Shown: positions 34,359-61,800, counted from the first letter of the stretch. The stretch is 64,000 bases of DNA from Allolobophora icterica (GCA_963556255.1 OY744608.1:69756322-69820321), one strand, 5' to 3'. Notes: generated by a model from the sequence alone, not told the origin. Made by a program: numbers and translations.

Positions 34359-35174
34359 TATTTCTTGCTTATTGACATCATCTTGTGGGCGTCAGTCCCG
34401 TAAACGTAAATTTTACCCGAATAATGAAGTACCAACTTGCGATTGAACGCGATTGGTAAATATGTAGCTGAGAGTGACGGCGTTTTAAAGGTGTCTAACT
34501 GTAATCGTGGATTTAATGCAGTCCTGTTGACGTCGACCTCATCCTACATAGAATAAGCTATTACCATTACGTTCAGTAATATACAGGAATTACGATTTAC
34601 GAGTAACAATAGTACAAAAAACATTACTAAGGATACTGTATGGTCTGGTAATGGACTAAGCTAGGAGGAGGTCCTACATGTGATATGTATTGCATTGTTA
34701 ATCGTGAACTTCTATATCCAACACAACTGAATAAATTATAGAAGTTCATGATGTAATGCTGCATTATTTCGTGTTTAGCGACATCTTGTGGGCGTCGGTC
34801 CCATTATCGTCGACTTTACCCTACATAGAAAAAGTTAGTTGTTATTTAGAGATTGAACGCGATTGGTAAATATGTAGCTATGAGCGACCGAGTTTAGAGG
34901 TGTCTAACTGTATTGGTGGATTTAACGCAGTCCTGTTGACGTCAACCTTACCCTACATAGGAAGTAAGCAAGTAGGCCTATATCCATTCTTAAAAAAACA
35001 ACTGCTAACCGCATTTTGGTGTGCATAGTTCATCAAATTAACTTAAGCATATAACATCCGAATGACAACAGTTTTACGAGTTAAGGAGTCGGCATTAGGT
35101 ATAATTCTATTGTGGATCCTGGGGCGCAGTGAGTATACAACAGCTTTCTGTGGATGTAACAACTGATGTAGAAC
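34359..35174. repeat. Intergenic repeat units (paralogue of 3741-4246 and 6895-7260)
   Basis: Two GATTGAACGCGATTGG units (34441, 34854) and the intact hAT target site at 34819-34826. No gene. Confidence 0.55.
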
Positions 35175-35560
35175 ATGGCATTGTGTTGGGTTGGTTATGA
35201 TGGCTGAGAAAAGGTTAGAATCAGCTTTCTGGCAGAGTTGCTCGAAGGTAAGGTAGGATTCTAATAACTATCGAGACTGGACCAATCGCCGCATTGTTGG
35301 CTAAAGACTTGTGCGTCCCATTGCCCCCACGCAGCCCCACCACGCCGGTGCCGCATACAACATCCGCGACACTGTGGTTAAGCTTACCATAACTATCACT
35401 TAGTGATTGGCCCGATAATCCATATGCTTTTAGGGCGCGGAGGGCGTACATGCTTGGCTTTTGTGACGATATTATTTACACGCCAGCCGAAGTTGAATTG
35501 TTCTGTCATCGCAACACCCAAGACCTTCAGGTGCCCAACCCTGACAAGGCCCAGTATAAC
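35175..35560 (-). pseudogene. LINE ORF2 C-terminal fragment
   Basis: Starts MYALRALKAYGLSGQSLSD on the minus strand, parallel to MYALRILTAHGLFGPRLYD at 17557. Shifted afterwards. Paralogue of 7230-7660. Confidence 0.65.
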
Positions 35561-36363
35561 TTAGGGTGTATCCTCTCCCAGCCCTGTCCTAGGTTGCAGA
35601 AAGATCTGTTCCTGGATCTTTGAATGGTTCAGTTTTAAATAGCAGGACTCCGCCCACGCTAAGGATAAGCTGTTACCATTACATTCAGTGATGACATTAC
35701 TAAGGATACTAGACGGTCTGGTAAGGGACTAATGGAGGAGGTCCATGAGGTGACACCATGACTTACCGCACCGGGTGACACAAACCCTAGTCATGCCACT
35801 GAAGCCTTGGTCCACAAGCGGAGTGGGAAAACGTGGACAGCATGAAGCCATTCTGCCCTGGTGCATTATAAACTATTAGTGGTTTTCCTAGGAAACTTGC
35901 CAGCAGAGCGAACTCTTCAATCCCAGGTAATTTTTCAACATAGAAACTTCTCATTCGTAAGAAGCGGATTTTAAAAATTAAGATATCAATAAAAGTAATA
36001 TTTTCCGAAGATATCTCGCTGTGATTCTAAATAAGCAGTCAGTATCTAGCTACGATGTTGCTGTAGGCCCTACAGAATGCTCATCGCGACCAGGCTTTGT
36101 TATAGCCATAATTTCAGTTTTATATTATTGTATTGTATTGCATCGTATTAAAATTGCAAAGCCCTCGGAGGTTGTCAATACTTTGTGAGATATGTGAAGA
36201 TCCGTTTCAAGATCTGTGAATGCTTTCGATAGTACTACACTTACACAAGTGATGATAGTGTTTACTGAGAGCAAGTCTACAAATGATCTCAAGATCTTTA
36301 GAGAAACAATCGTTGAAGATGACCGCTGTATAGGCTATTCCTTTAAAGGAATTAGAGATCTGA

Positions 36364-49780
<13,417 letters not shown>

Positions 49781-50488
49781 CTTGGATCAGTATTCGATCA
49801 GGCAGAAGCTATGAGGCACGTAGGGATTATTATTACGTGAAGATCTATAAAGCCCAAATTAAAAGACCACAACTGAATACACGGTTCGGTTGGACGACGT
49901 TTATGATTTAGCAGGGATGTAGGACTTCACAGAATGTAGTAAGGGTAGAATGTTTATCGGGAACCTCATCTTTGCACCTGTTGCTGGCTGCTTTTCCAGA
50001 TGAGTTACTGTTATGTTGCTGAATGTATTTCGTCTTGTTGTGCTCCTGTTTTCGTCCTGCTGGTCTCTTGCTGGTCTCTTGTTGGTCTCTTGTTAGTCTC
50101 CCTGTTGCTCTCCTGTACTATTGTAGTCGTTCTTACACATTTAGACGACATGTGCCGAAACTCCGTGGAATCTCACAAATCTGTTACTGCTACCTTTATA
50201 CGTTTGCCTTGTATTCATGTATTTGGTATTTGTGCAAAGTGACAGTGATTAGTCGACGAAATCAGAATCAGTAGAACGTGTATCCACTTCACCCTTACTA
50301 ATTGCAAAATATATGCAGAATCACAGCGATTATATGGTTTAAAGTTAATTGAATCGATTTATAGTCTGTAAGTCGGAATATATCAACAACGGTAATGTCT
50401 AATAAGAGCAGATACAGATGCGTGAAGGAGTTTAACAGAAATGCGGTCTTCAGATAAAACGTTGAATTGCCTGGATTTTTAGGAAAAT

Positions 50489-51035
50489 ATGTCACATCTG
50501 ATACAGGTCTTGTCTTTGGCCGTCACTCGATCACAGCCCGTGGTCCGATCACTTGGAATTCTCTCTCTTTACTCTTTTACTGGTACTACCATTCACTATG
50601 AATTGAAAGCGTTGTCTGCCTGCAACCCATTGTGTCTTATGTCCAGCTTGGAAGGGGTAGTCTTAACTGCAGCATACAGTAAGGAATCAGGATCCATTAT
50701 CAATTTACGTTGTACTTTCCTGCCTTGTGACACCACGGTACTTGAAAGAAGTTGATGTCAACGCAGTGTATTGCATTGTATAACATGGCATTGTTTTGAA
50801 CTATGTTTTGTTGCTTTGTATTGTAATCTATTGTATTTTCAGTATTTTATTTTGTAATTGTATTATATTGTATTGTATTTGTATTGTATTGTATGTGTAT
50901 TGTATTTGTATTGTATTTGTACTGTATTGTAATATACTTTTTGCATTGAAATATATTGAACTGTGTTGCGATACTATATATGCGCTGTGTTGTATGGTTC
51001 GTATTATATTGTATTGCATTGTATTATGTCGTACG
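50489..51035 (+). repeat. LINE 3' fragment and TATTG-rich tail upstream of gene C
   Basis: The frame reads GPITWNSLSLYSF, a LINE ORF2 C-terminus, with a TGTATTGTATT tail at 50760-51030. It occupies the same relative place as 2085-2490 and 32900-33405. Confidence 0.65.
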
Positions 51036-51349
51036 ATTTCTGTGGGTACTATTAAAACCACATTTACTGTCTGATATTAGATCATAAGAAGTGAGAATTG
51101 TCTGATCCACATGTCAGCTTGAGTATCGGTATTTATTCTGGTAGCAGGGCCTTTATTGCTTGTCAACGCGTAAATTGTGTGGTCGCGCTTGGCTGTTGCT
51201 ACTTCGAGAATCTCTTCTTCAGCTGTTGTCTTCGAACGAGTATAAAGCTCTCGTAAAACATTCCCAAGCGGAGCTTAACAACCATTTTGACTACTACCGC
51301 GGCTGCGTCAGTGGCTGTTGTACTGCTCATCCAGATTACAGTGCAACTG

Positions 51350-51540
51350 TATTTTCATAATGCCCTCCTTCCAAAGTTCAGAAGTACGCACACGGTCATA
51401 CTACAGAACATCGATGGCGTTGAGCAACTGTGCGTGAAGGACTTCCTCAAGGTAGCTACACAGTGTAGAAGACTCGAACCCTTGCTCTCCGCTTTACAGG
51501 CAGAACGCTCTATCCGTTCGGCTACCGTACTGTATCGGTC
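51350..51540 (-). repeat. tRNA-headed SINE (second family)
   Basis: On the minus strand, GTAGCCGAACGGATAGAGCG, an anticodon-like loop CTGTAAA and GGTTCGAGTC form a tRNA-like head (Thr-TGT-like). It is followed by a body with TTGAGGAAGTCCTTCACGC, similar to the core of the other SINE. The T stem is poorly paired, so this is not a functional tRNA gene. Confidence 0.65.
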
Positions 51541-51689
51541 GCAATTTACTGTCTGACAGTGTTGGTGTTTTCGTGAGCTGCCCATGATCTGCTGCCGCTA
51601 ATAACTCTCACTAATAAGTCAGTGGGTTGATATGTAAACATTCACTGGCTTTCGTTAACTTTACGTTAAAGCCGTAAACCTATATTTAT

Positions 51690-51919
51690 TTATTTTATTT
51701 ATTTATTCCGGATATTTCTATAGCGCCTCTCGAAGTCAACTACTACTCAGAGGCGCTCCCGACTACAGCATTTCATACTGTGCCGGAATTTTCACGCCGA
51801 AGTGCCACAAGCAATTGCGAGTGAAGGACTTGCCCAAGGTCCGTACGCAGCGGCTAGAGTGGGATTCGAACCTGCAACCCTCCGGTCACAAGGCGCCGAA
51901 CTTACCACTAAGCCACCAT
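51690..51919 (-). repeat. tRNA-derived SINE, minus strand, head truncated
   Basis: Same family as 18148-18381, with B box GGTTCGAATCC and the GGCGCTATAGAAATATCC tail. The head ends at GGTGGCTTAGTGG. Confidence 0.85.
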
Positions 51920-52086
51920 TTATGAAAATGCCACAATCATGAAAATGGACAGTGTGACGTAGTTATATCCGTGGAATTTTGTTAAATATTAGACTCGGGA
52001 CTGACCATTTAGCCCATCTTCTCAAATTTCCCTGAGTTCATTAGTCCAGACATTCAGGCGCTCCGGCGTTGATTTAAGGATTTTAA

Positions 52087-52600
52087 GACATTCATTCATT
52101 CATTCATTCATTCATAAATTTAATATAGCGCACCTTCAAGAAACCTACTCAGAAGCGCTCCCAGCCCAGCCACGGCAATAGAGATTAGACTTGAGCAGCT
52201 TGTAAAAAGCAGATGTGTTACCCCTAGGGAGAAGGCGAATCTCTAATGGAAGACCATTCCAAATGGAGGGCCCAGCTATAGAGAAATCCCGGCGTTGCCT
52301 AATTGTGGAGCGAGCCCGAGGGACTAAAAGTTCTCCCCCAGAAGAAGACCGAAGAGCACGCCGACCAACTGAATCAGAGACCGGGCGGCAGAGCTCACAC
52401 AGATAGGCCGGGGCACAGCCTAAGAGACAGCGCCATACCAGTACAGCAACCCTATAACAGATACGCTGCGGGACAGGGAGCCAATGCAGCACATCACGCA
52501 TGTATGCAGAAATAGGGGCATATTTAGGGATGCGTCCAATAAGCCGAGCAGCTGACCGAAGAACCCGGTCGAGGCGGCCAATCAGGCGTAGGACAGTAAT
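52087..52600 (-). pseudogene. LINE ORF2 C-terminal region with 3' tail
   Basis: The minus frame has AARLIGRIPKYAPISAYMRD, LHWLPVPQRI, VWRCLLGCAPAYLCELCRPV and SIAGPSIWNGLPLEIRLL, ending at a stop near 52145. The tail is GCGCTATATTAAATTTATGA plus (GAAT)n. The frame is open over at least 140 codons, so this insertion is fairly young but 5'-truncated, as usual for LINEs. Confidence 0.88.
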
Positions 52601-52684
52601 TCTTGGGCATTAGGGTCTGTCGACTGAGTGGCGGCGCCACCATGGGTCGCGGTCGGTCATTTCTGCCTAGGACAGAGCGAAAAG

Positions 52685-52873
52685 ATGAACCTTGACGCCG
52701 TTGTAGACAAATTTGTTCAAAAAATATACCAACTGCAGAATTTCATTGATCTATTGCCGGTGGTATGTCGAACGTTCAAACTTGACATGAAGCGGTTATA
52801 TGATAGACAGGTCTGGCTGACTGTTTCTGTAATGTCGTGCGTCTTATTAACATACATGTTCACGATGTTCTGA
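52685..52873 (+). CDS. Small hypothetical ORF, 62 aa, one C-terminal hydrophobic segment
   Basis: ATG at 52685 in AAAAGATGA context. The protein starts MNLDAVVDKFVQKIYQLQNF and ends with a hydrophobic stretch (VSVMSCVLLTYMF) before TGA. I do not recognise it. It lies between two LINE fragments on the opposite strand to the symporters, with no visible introns. It could be a retrocopy, an exon of an unseen gene, or chance. Confidence 0.25.
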   Translation: MNLDAVVDKFVQKIYQLQNFIDLLPVVCRTFKLDMKRLYDRQVWLTVSVMSCVLLTYMFTMF

Positions 52874-53209
52874 GTAGCTAATCAGTACTTCCAAATCTTT
52901 AAAGATTAGTAAAGTCACATAAGTTTAACGTTTTAATAGCTGAATTGTTTCAAATCTGAATATGCTACAACAAATGGGCTATTAGCATTCAATAATAATT
53001 GTTCTTCGTTCTATATATCTAAGTTATGCTGCTTATGTTGAGGCTACGCTGCTTGATGCGTCAAACTGAAACAGTAATTTCTTCGACCTGCTGAATAGCT
53101 CCCATGACCCTGACGCGACCTGCTGAAATTGTATAGCACTGTTCCGACTTGTCAGCTAGAGCGGATACAGCCAGTGCTTAACTCTGCACGTCTCATATAT
53201 ATAGCCTGG

Positions 53210-53660
53210 CGCCATCCAATCATGTCACCGATCTGCTGCTCGACAACCTACACTGGCTGCGTGTTCCTCAGCGAATTACGGACAAACCGTGTTTAATCGC
53301 CTAGAAAGCATTGCGTGATCTTATGACGCACTACATCTCTGATTTCGTTGTTCCAGTCGCAGACACCTGGAACAGATGTCGGCTGCGATCCTCATCGAAA
53401 AATCAACTACAAGACCCACGGTCTTCTACTAGGTATGAAGAGTGTTCCTTCTCTGTTGCTGGACCCAATGCGTGGAACAATATTTCTGACCATGTGCAGA
53501 ATGCGATTATCTCTGGAAACGTTCAAATCACAGCTCAAGACCTGTCTTTTCAAAGTATCATATGACTGTTATAAACTGTTTGAACTCATGTACAGCGTCT
53601 TTTCTTCGGCCTCGGCTGTGATACGGCGCAATATAAATAGTCTTATTTTCTTTGTATTGT
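53210..53660 (+). pseudogene. LINE ORF2 C-terminal fragment
   Basis: The plus frame has LLDNLHWLRVPQRITDK, then after a stop KALRDLMTHYISDFVVPV, SFSVAGPNAWNNISDHVQN, ending in an ATACGGCGCAATATAAATAG tail. It is broken by at least one stop. Confidence 0.8.
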
Positions 53661-53764
53661 TTTAGTATTGGTAATCTGCAGTTGCGTATTTTAATGTAGA
53701 ACTTTGTTCATTCAGAACTAATTATTTAGAACTTGGTGTTCATGCTTTAGTATACTCATTCATA

Positions 53765-54400
<636 letters not shown>

Positions 54401-54604
54401 CTCGCTCTCTGCCTTGGTGTTTACTTATCCGTTATTATTATCCTACAGGCGCAAAGGTCGCAATAAACAGCTGTTCTTGGAAAAGCACGACTGTAGGAAG
54501 AGGAAGTTCATCACCACACGGCAATTCTTTTAATTTTAATTCTGTAAATTGCAACTCTATTAATTGTAATTTGAGAATTGTAGAAAAAGACTGGGGGAGG
54601 GGGT

Positions 54605-55165
54605 AATTGTAATTGTAATTGTAATTGTAACCGAAAACTTATATAGCGCCACTCAAATCAGCGGCGCTTTCAACCCGCATCAATGCCGGCACCGGCAAAA
54701 AGGAAAGTTTTCAGGCGTCTACGGAACTGGAGAGGAGAGAGGGCAAGAAGCTGTTGGCGGAGAAACAAGGGGAGACAGTTCCAAGCAAAGGGGCCAACAT
54801 AGGCGAAACTTCTGGATTGTGCCGTGGATGATCGCATGCGAGGGACAACCATAAGGCCGCGAGCCGAAGATCGCAAGGAAGCCCTCGCAGGCAAGGAAGA
54901 AACTGGGTTGCAAAAATTCATTAGGTAAGACGGAGCAGAGGCAGTAAGGCAGTTGCGCATGAGAGTGAGGGTTTTAAACTGAATTCGCTGTTGAGCAGGG
55001 AGCCAGTGGAGGGAATCACGGATAAAGGCAGAAATGTGGGCAAACTTAGGAATGTCACCTATAAGCCGAGCAGCAGCATTAAGGATAGTCTGGAGTTTGT
55101 GCAAATTGGAGGAGGAAAGGCCAAACCTAAGATGCAGAGATTCAAAATCAATCTTGCTGAGTTGG
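54605..55165 (-). pseudogene. LINE ORF2 C-terminal region with (TTACAA)n tail
   Basis: The minus frame reads LGLSSSNLHKLQTIL-type sequence, AARLIGDIPKFAHISAFIRD, LHWLPAQQRIQFKTLTLM and YVGPFAWNCLPLFLR, ending near 54670. It is open for over 140 codons. The tail has GCGCTATATAAGTTTTCGG plus TTACAATTACAA. It is related to 52087-52600 but a different subfamily. Confidence 0.88.
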
Positions 55166-55807
55166 AGGCGACCACCGAGTAGACTTTAATGAGTTTGATC
55201 TACGTGGAGTTGAATATTTTATCTGCACTTTGCAAACTGAGAAAATTCAAAAATTCAATCGAAAGCATAAACTCCTTAAAGTGATGGTATCAAGAAATTT
55301 ATTAGTATACAATTAACGTGGTCAAAAATCTCACAATAAACCGTTACCATAAGCCTACATTATACGACATGAAAATTTCTTCTCTTTTTCAGAGATTGTG
55401 AGTCAAATAATGCGAAATCACACTACCACAAGGGGTGTGCAGTTAAGACGTAACTGTCGGGGTCCTAAGAAAGACTAGGGTGTTGAACCCTAGCCCCTGA
55501 CAACTCTCACCATGGTTAATTGTAATTACAGTGACTCAGATAGTTGTTTTGTATTGTTTTAATTTCTATAGTAGGCCCCTATAATTTAATTTACAATCCG
55601 CGTTTTGCAAAACTGTTCAGATGATGGTAATATTTGTTAGGGAGAATAGACCTCCCTTTGGAAGATCTGGAAATACTATAGAGAAAAGCACTCAGGTGAT
55701 GATAGTACTGTTAGTATATTCTGAGAGTACAGTGGATCTAAAGATCCTTATAAAAAACAACCGTTAAAGATCACCGCTCTACAGTCTTGAACTAATTCCA
55801 AGTCTAA
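55166..55807. other. 3' flank of gene D
   Basis: Contains no gene. Near 55620-55760 it aligns loosely with 8270-8440 and 36170-36330 (GATGATAGTRYTKWCTGAGAG), so it is the conserved 3' UTR/flank of the family. Confidence 0.5.
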
Positions 55808-56098
55808 TCATAACTTGGAAATTTCCATTTCATCTGAACATTCGTAAGCATCGTTGTCACATTCCACTTTACGGCGATTGGTTATAGAATGATTGGAATT
55901 CTCTCTAGAAACAGGTGGTTCTTCTGAGGAGAGTACACTTCCGATACTTGCATCATCCGGGGTCGCCTTATTTTCTCTTCCGTCGAGGTCCGCCTGGACT
56001 TCGGGATAGACGGAAATGATGTTCACTCCGTTGTGAAACAAATCCACGGATTTTTCCTGATCTCCGTTTTCCGAGATGGAGTCATCTGAGTCATCGAC
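55808..56098 (-). CDS. SLC5A8-like: Gene D exon 16 (C-terminal tail)
   Basis: 97 codons including the stop, from VDDSDDSISENGDQEKSV to EMEISKL. It is acidic and serine-rich, with the EPPVSRE core shared with gene C. Confidence 0.9.
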   Translation of the reverse strand, partial: VDDSDDSISENGDQEKSVDLFHNGVNIISVYPEVQADLDGRENKATPDDASIGSVLSSEEPPVSRENSNHSITNRRKVECDNDAYECSDEMEISKL

Positions 56099-58788
56099 CT
56101 GCACGAGACAAGAAAAACCGACGGAACATTGAACTCAACTTTCAGTAAGAGTCAAACAAAAATAGATGCAATATCATTGAACAGTCCAGTTTTGCAAACT
56201 GCTGAGTAATTCAGTAACATCTTCAGTGGATTTTTCTCGCAGTTACTTAGAGTATGGTACCGATTTCTCATATGCCAGTTTCTTTTCGAAACTGCCAAAA
56301 GCTTTAGACAACGTTTCAAAACTGTTATCTTTCACTAAGATCTCGACCTTGAAACAAACCTTACCTGACACATTAGTGTTTGCCTAGCGACGAAAGTAAC
56401 TGTGAATAACTTTTCCAATAAGCTGTTCCCCATTCGCTTGGATACCTCTTTCCTGAGCAACATTTTGAATTCATTTCAATCAAGTGAGACAAACTTTATG
56501 CTTAGTAAATGGGCGCTGTAGTAATATCACCATGGCAAGCGATAGGACGGCGTCTACCTTGCTGTAGTTGATTCCACATCTGCATTTCGATCGACATGAC
56601 TCCGGGAAACAGCACCAGAACTTATCGACGTAAGGAATCAAAAGCTTCGGGTTGACATCCTTTGGTTTAGTGTAACCTACAACAGGTTGTTTCTGAGACA
56701 CGTGCAAACATCAAACAGGTAGGCGCTAAAAGCAAGTGCATCAACTAGACATTGCATGTTTATGTTTACATTATAAAATAGATTTCAGTGTCAGGCGAAT
56801 TCATTCGCAGATCAGAATCTCCTAAGATATGGCGTAACTTACAAGTATTAAAAAATATACATACGTATTAAATAAAATTACTCAAAAAGAAGTGCATACT
56901 CATCTGAAAAAGTGCATTAATGCATTCGTATACATACACATACACACATACATACATTACTAAAAACATACATATCTACATAAGAAACAAATATGTATTA
57001 CTTGCACACATGTATGCCTTCCTACATACATACATCAAGAATGATACATCCACACATGCATGCATTCTTACTGAAATACATGCAAACTTACATAAATATA
57101 TACAGTATGCATTCATACATACAGAAATGCATGCATAAATGCAATTTCACACAATTCTACATGCACATTCTTTGGAGCATATATTATACCTGTTAAGAAG
57201 CTGACAATGAGTCCAACGACAATTGTTGTCAGAATTCCCACAGCTTGGTACCAAAGGTAAGACAACGTGTACAGTTGCACAATGCCGGACCTGCTTTGCA
57301 AACAACATAAGGACATAACACAACACCATTTGAATATTATTTCAGGAATGCCGTGATTCTTTCAGTGTTTTAGTTCAGAGTTAAACATTGATGAATAGAG
57401 TATACTGAGTTAACTAATGTTAATAATATCCAGATTTGAGCATCTTGTGGCTGTCAGGGAGGTTGACGTCGACCTTACCATATAAGGTGGGGCGTGGTGG
57501 CTCAGTGGTAAGTTCGGCGTCTTGTGACCGGAGGGTTGCAGGTTCGAATCCCACTCTAACCGCTGCGTGCGGACCATGGGCAGGTCCTTCACTCGCAATT
57601 GCTCGTGGCGCTTCGGCGTGAAAACTCCGACACAGTATCAAGTGCTGTAGTCGGGAGCGCCTCTGAGTAGTAGTAGACTTCGAGAGGCGCTATAGAAATA
57701 TCCGGAATAAATAAGTAATTTTCATGATTGGAAGGCTCGGCTACACTTTCCATGACGCCTACCGCACCTCCTTCAATCCTAGGATTATGTAGGCCCTAAT
57801 CTCCAGCATAAGATACCATAATATCATGAGCGAAGCCCGTTTTTTTGGAAATTATATGAAACGTATCGTGAACCCTCAAAGTAGGTGTAAATTAATGTTC
57901 TCATCTACTAAAATTAGAATACCTTATAGAAGAAAACAAGTAAATCGTACACTTCTGGAACTGTGGTGGTAGGTGTTGTGTAGAAGTCAGTGGTGTAGTT
58001 GAAGTATGACGAGGTGGAGTTGTCTGAAGTGACATCACAACACTCCACGTCGTAGTACATTGGCTTAAGGACGGGTGGCTTTTCCACAGTGGCTCCTACG
58101 CTGATCCACATTGGTAAGGCAAAACCAAGAACTCCACCGACAAGAGCTCCCTATTACGACACAGGACTCAGCAATCTTGATTCTTCAAATTAACCCGAAC
58201 TTTTTCTATCTCTTTCTAACGACTTTCACATCAGTTATGCTTTAATACGTCAATACGTAGTCTTTTTCAATGCCTTTTAGGTAAAACTTGACACTATTAT
58301 AGATCAGGTGTCTGTTTTATTTATTAAGTGTCGCATCTATTTAACTAAAATATCACTAACCAATCCTCCATAAAGCAATAATAATCACTAACTCATACTT
58401 AATAAATATTAGAATAAAACAATACATTATAAAATGCATTCGGTACAGCGTAATACGCGTCTTCGTTCAAGGATAAATTGCTAATATTATATTATTGTTG
58501 CAATTACTATGACTATTAATAATTATTAGCATTAGCAATATTTCACTACTAGTAGTATCATTTCGATCACTACAATTATCATAGTTATCCACATTATCAA
58601 TAGGCCCCTATCACTAGTTATATCAACTTAGTAATAATAACATTAAATATGAATAGTCATATAATAAAAATTATTATTATTGTTCTAATTATTATTGTAG
58701 GCCTAATTATTAGGCACTTGCTCTTGCACAAGATAGTTTTCTACAAGTTCTGAATATATCCTTTGGGTGATGTTATTTATTATTATTG

Positions 58789-58848
<60 letters not shown>

Positions 58849-61800
58849 TTATTATTTTTATTATTATTAAACTTTATATTTGCATATAAATTAATTCCGT
58901 CCACTTAGAATTCGTGGACTTTCACAGTTTTTAACTAGTTTCCGATGCACAATTAAAATGAACTCTGTGTATCTGTTAAACATGCCGATCAGCTAAGTAA
59001 AATAAAATATCATAATTAATAATCTAAGAAAGATTTTTTAGAATTTCAGCCAAGGTAGGGATGCAGTGGGAATTTGTAAAGTCTTACGATCCAATTTGCC
59101 CATGGAAAGAACAATCCCAACATAAACATTCCAACTATGGGAGCGTTTGCAGCTCCGTTGAACGCAAGCGACATCTGAAACAAAGAAAACTGCATCGTAA
59201 CTGTAATTAAAAATGACTTCGCCGTTATTACTCTGCAATGACCAATTGGACATCAAAAGCTGTTAACAATGTGGAATGCTTTACAGCAAATCACCAAGTG
59301 GAGAAATAGGATAGAAGCTTAGCAAATTGCAGTTATCGCAGAAGGTCGGAAAAGGAGAAAGAAAAAGAAGGTAAATGAAAATGAAAGTCAGTAGAGTTAT
59401 AGAAGAAGATGGAAAGAAATACTAACAAGAAACAAATGATACAGATACACTGATAGACAACTGAGGGCGAAAAAGAAAGAAAAAATGAAAGAGAAAAGAA
59501 AGAAAACAGAAAAAAGAAAACAGAAAAAAAGAAGAAAAATAGAAAAGGACAAGAAAGAAGACAAAGAGAAAAAGAAAAAAAAGAAAAAAGGTAAAAAAGA
59601 AAGAGTGAAAAGAAGAAACAATGAACGAAAAGAGCAAAAAAAGAAAATAAGGAAGAAAGTCCGGACAGGCGGACAAGAGAGATACTGAAAGCGACAAGTA
59701 AACAGATAGGCCTACATGGATTGACAACTGAGAAAGATCCGCAGGTTAAGGAAGAGCTTTTGGATGAATCAATTTAGCTGCATACGTAGCCTACCTGAAG
59801 AACTGTTCCACCGGCTTGGCTGAAAACGAAAGCCATTCCCATTCCACCAGCAGCGAAGACAACACCTTCAAAGAACAACAACATATGGAATTTCAACCAG
59901 CTGCAGAGCTACCCGAAACATCCAGAGGAACAATGGCTTTACTGTAGTACATCAAGTGCTCTGGGTAATTATCGAGGAAAAAAGCTGTGAATCTTGCGTA
60001 TTTGAGGGAGCTCTTGCCGAAAACCTTCTTGTTCCTACTAATTTGGCATCATTCTGTAGCTCAAATGTTTATATGTAGGAGTTGTTACTTCTTCATTTAT
60101 GTTATAATATTGTCTACATTCAATATACATTGCTGCTTTTAAATATTATCTAGTAATAATATGTAGTCATTTTAAATGTATAACTGATAACTCATTAATA
60201 TAACTATATAAACAAGGTAAAATAACGACATTGATAAATCAGAACAGTTTAGTAAAAAGAAAATAAAGAAAATAAATAACATGCACAATTTAATCCTAAT
60301 CTCCAATTTTCTAAAGTGCCACTGAAAAGCTTAGTACAAAGAACCAGCTTATTCACGAGCGCTGCGACGTATCCGAGGGGTTGTCCAGAGATCGATTTCC
60401 GTTGGTGGTCCGAATTCGATTGCTAGAGAGACCAGAGGCAGAGCAGCTGTTTTACAAAAGGCGCTAAGATCTAGGTTACCAACTGATTAACTAATTTCAA
60501 AGCGCTTACTAAGGAGCTTAGTTGCGATCGTGGCAGTCTTGTCTGAAGCTTCCCGAGCTGGTCGAAACATTTTGAAGATGTCTTCCCAGACAACAGTTGC
60601 CAAAGCATTCAGCATCGAAGAGATGGAACTAAGAAACGCACATGCCATCGAAAAGATATGACAGGCTTTCACTCATCAACATTCTACATTCACAAACACT
60701 AACCAATCAATAATACATTGATGAAGAGAAACTTCATCAATGTATTACACATGCACGATAACTATTCACTTACCAATATTCTTTATCAATACTCTTACCA
60801 ATACTCCGCATCAATACCATTACCAATTCTCTTTATCAGTACTCTTACAAATACTTCATCAATATTCCTCACTCATCAACGCAATAAACTAAGACTTCGC
60901 AGAACTTGTCACTTCCTTCCAAGCTTATTCAGGTAGCAAATTCTGTTGCAACTTCCCATAGTCGCTACACGGATAATCATATACCGCTGGATCAGAAACC
61001 ACGTACCTAGCGTCCGACAACAGCACACCGTCCTGACAGAACCTGGAACCTGCCCACCTATAAGAAAAGGAACACAGCTTACCTGAGAGAACCTGCGAAG
61101 AGGCTGGCCATATAGAGACCAGGTATTCCAGGTGCAAAGTAAAAGATGTCCATGACGAATCTCGGTGCCAACTGTCAGGAAAATAACAGTTATAGCACGA
61201 ATGGTTAAATGGCTGTCGTATGGCCGAAGAATGGTTAATTGACATCTATTAGCTGAAATGAGAGTGATTTATTAATAGCTAATACCTGATTTGAGAGGGA
61301 CTAATTGACATCTGCTTTGGGGGCTTGGATCCTCCATACCTGCATGAGCTCTGCTGTCTCACCTTATGTTCGTAGCATCGTTGTTCTCTCCGCTCAGCTG
61401 CGCAAGCTGAACCTATTGTTCCCCGCTCGCGTACAGCCATACGGCAGCACCTTGCCTTCTCGTGGTTGGCCCCATGACCTGGAATGGGCTCCATACCACA
61501 CTAGGCATTAAATACCGACTGGTAATTTCACCTCGTTTCATACTGTCCTCAAAACTGCGTTGTTCGACCGTGGTTATGCTGGGAGTTCTCCTGAGTAGCC
61601 ATCTTGAAGGGGCGTTATATAAAACTGCTTTAATAATAATCTATTGCCTGGTTTGAGTGTGATTTATTAACAGCTATTACCTGATTTGAGAGTGATTAAT
61701 TGGCCGCTGTTATTACATTATAGCCGAATTATCGACTGATACCTATTACCTAATTTGTGATTGATTGATCGATTGCCGTTACCTGATTTGGGTCTTTAAT

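Noticed and set aside
51470..51540. Possible tRNA-Thr(TGT) on the minus strand
   Set aside because: Anticodon arm pairs, but the T stem is poor and the sequence continues into a SINE body.
57487..57560. Possible tRNA gene
   Set aside because: A and B boxes are present but no acceptor stem closes, and the sequence continues into a SINE body shared with two other copies.
59422..59727. Phe/Ser-rich minus frame and Lys/Glu plus frame
   Set aside because: Polypurine tract artefacts.
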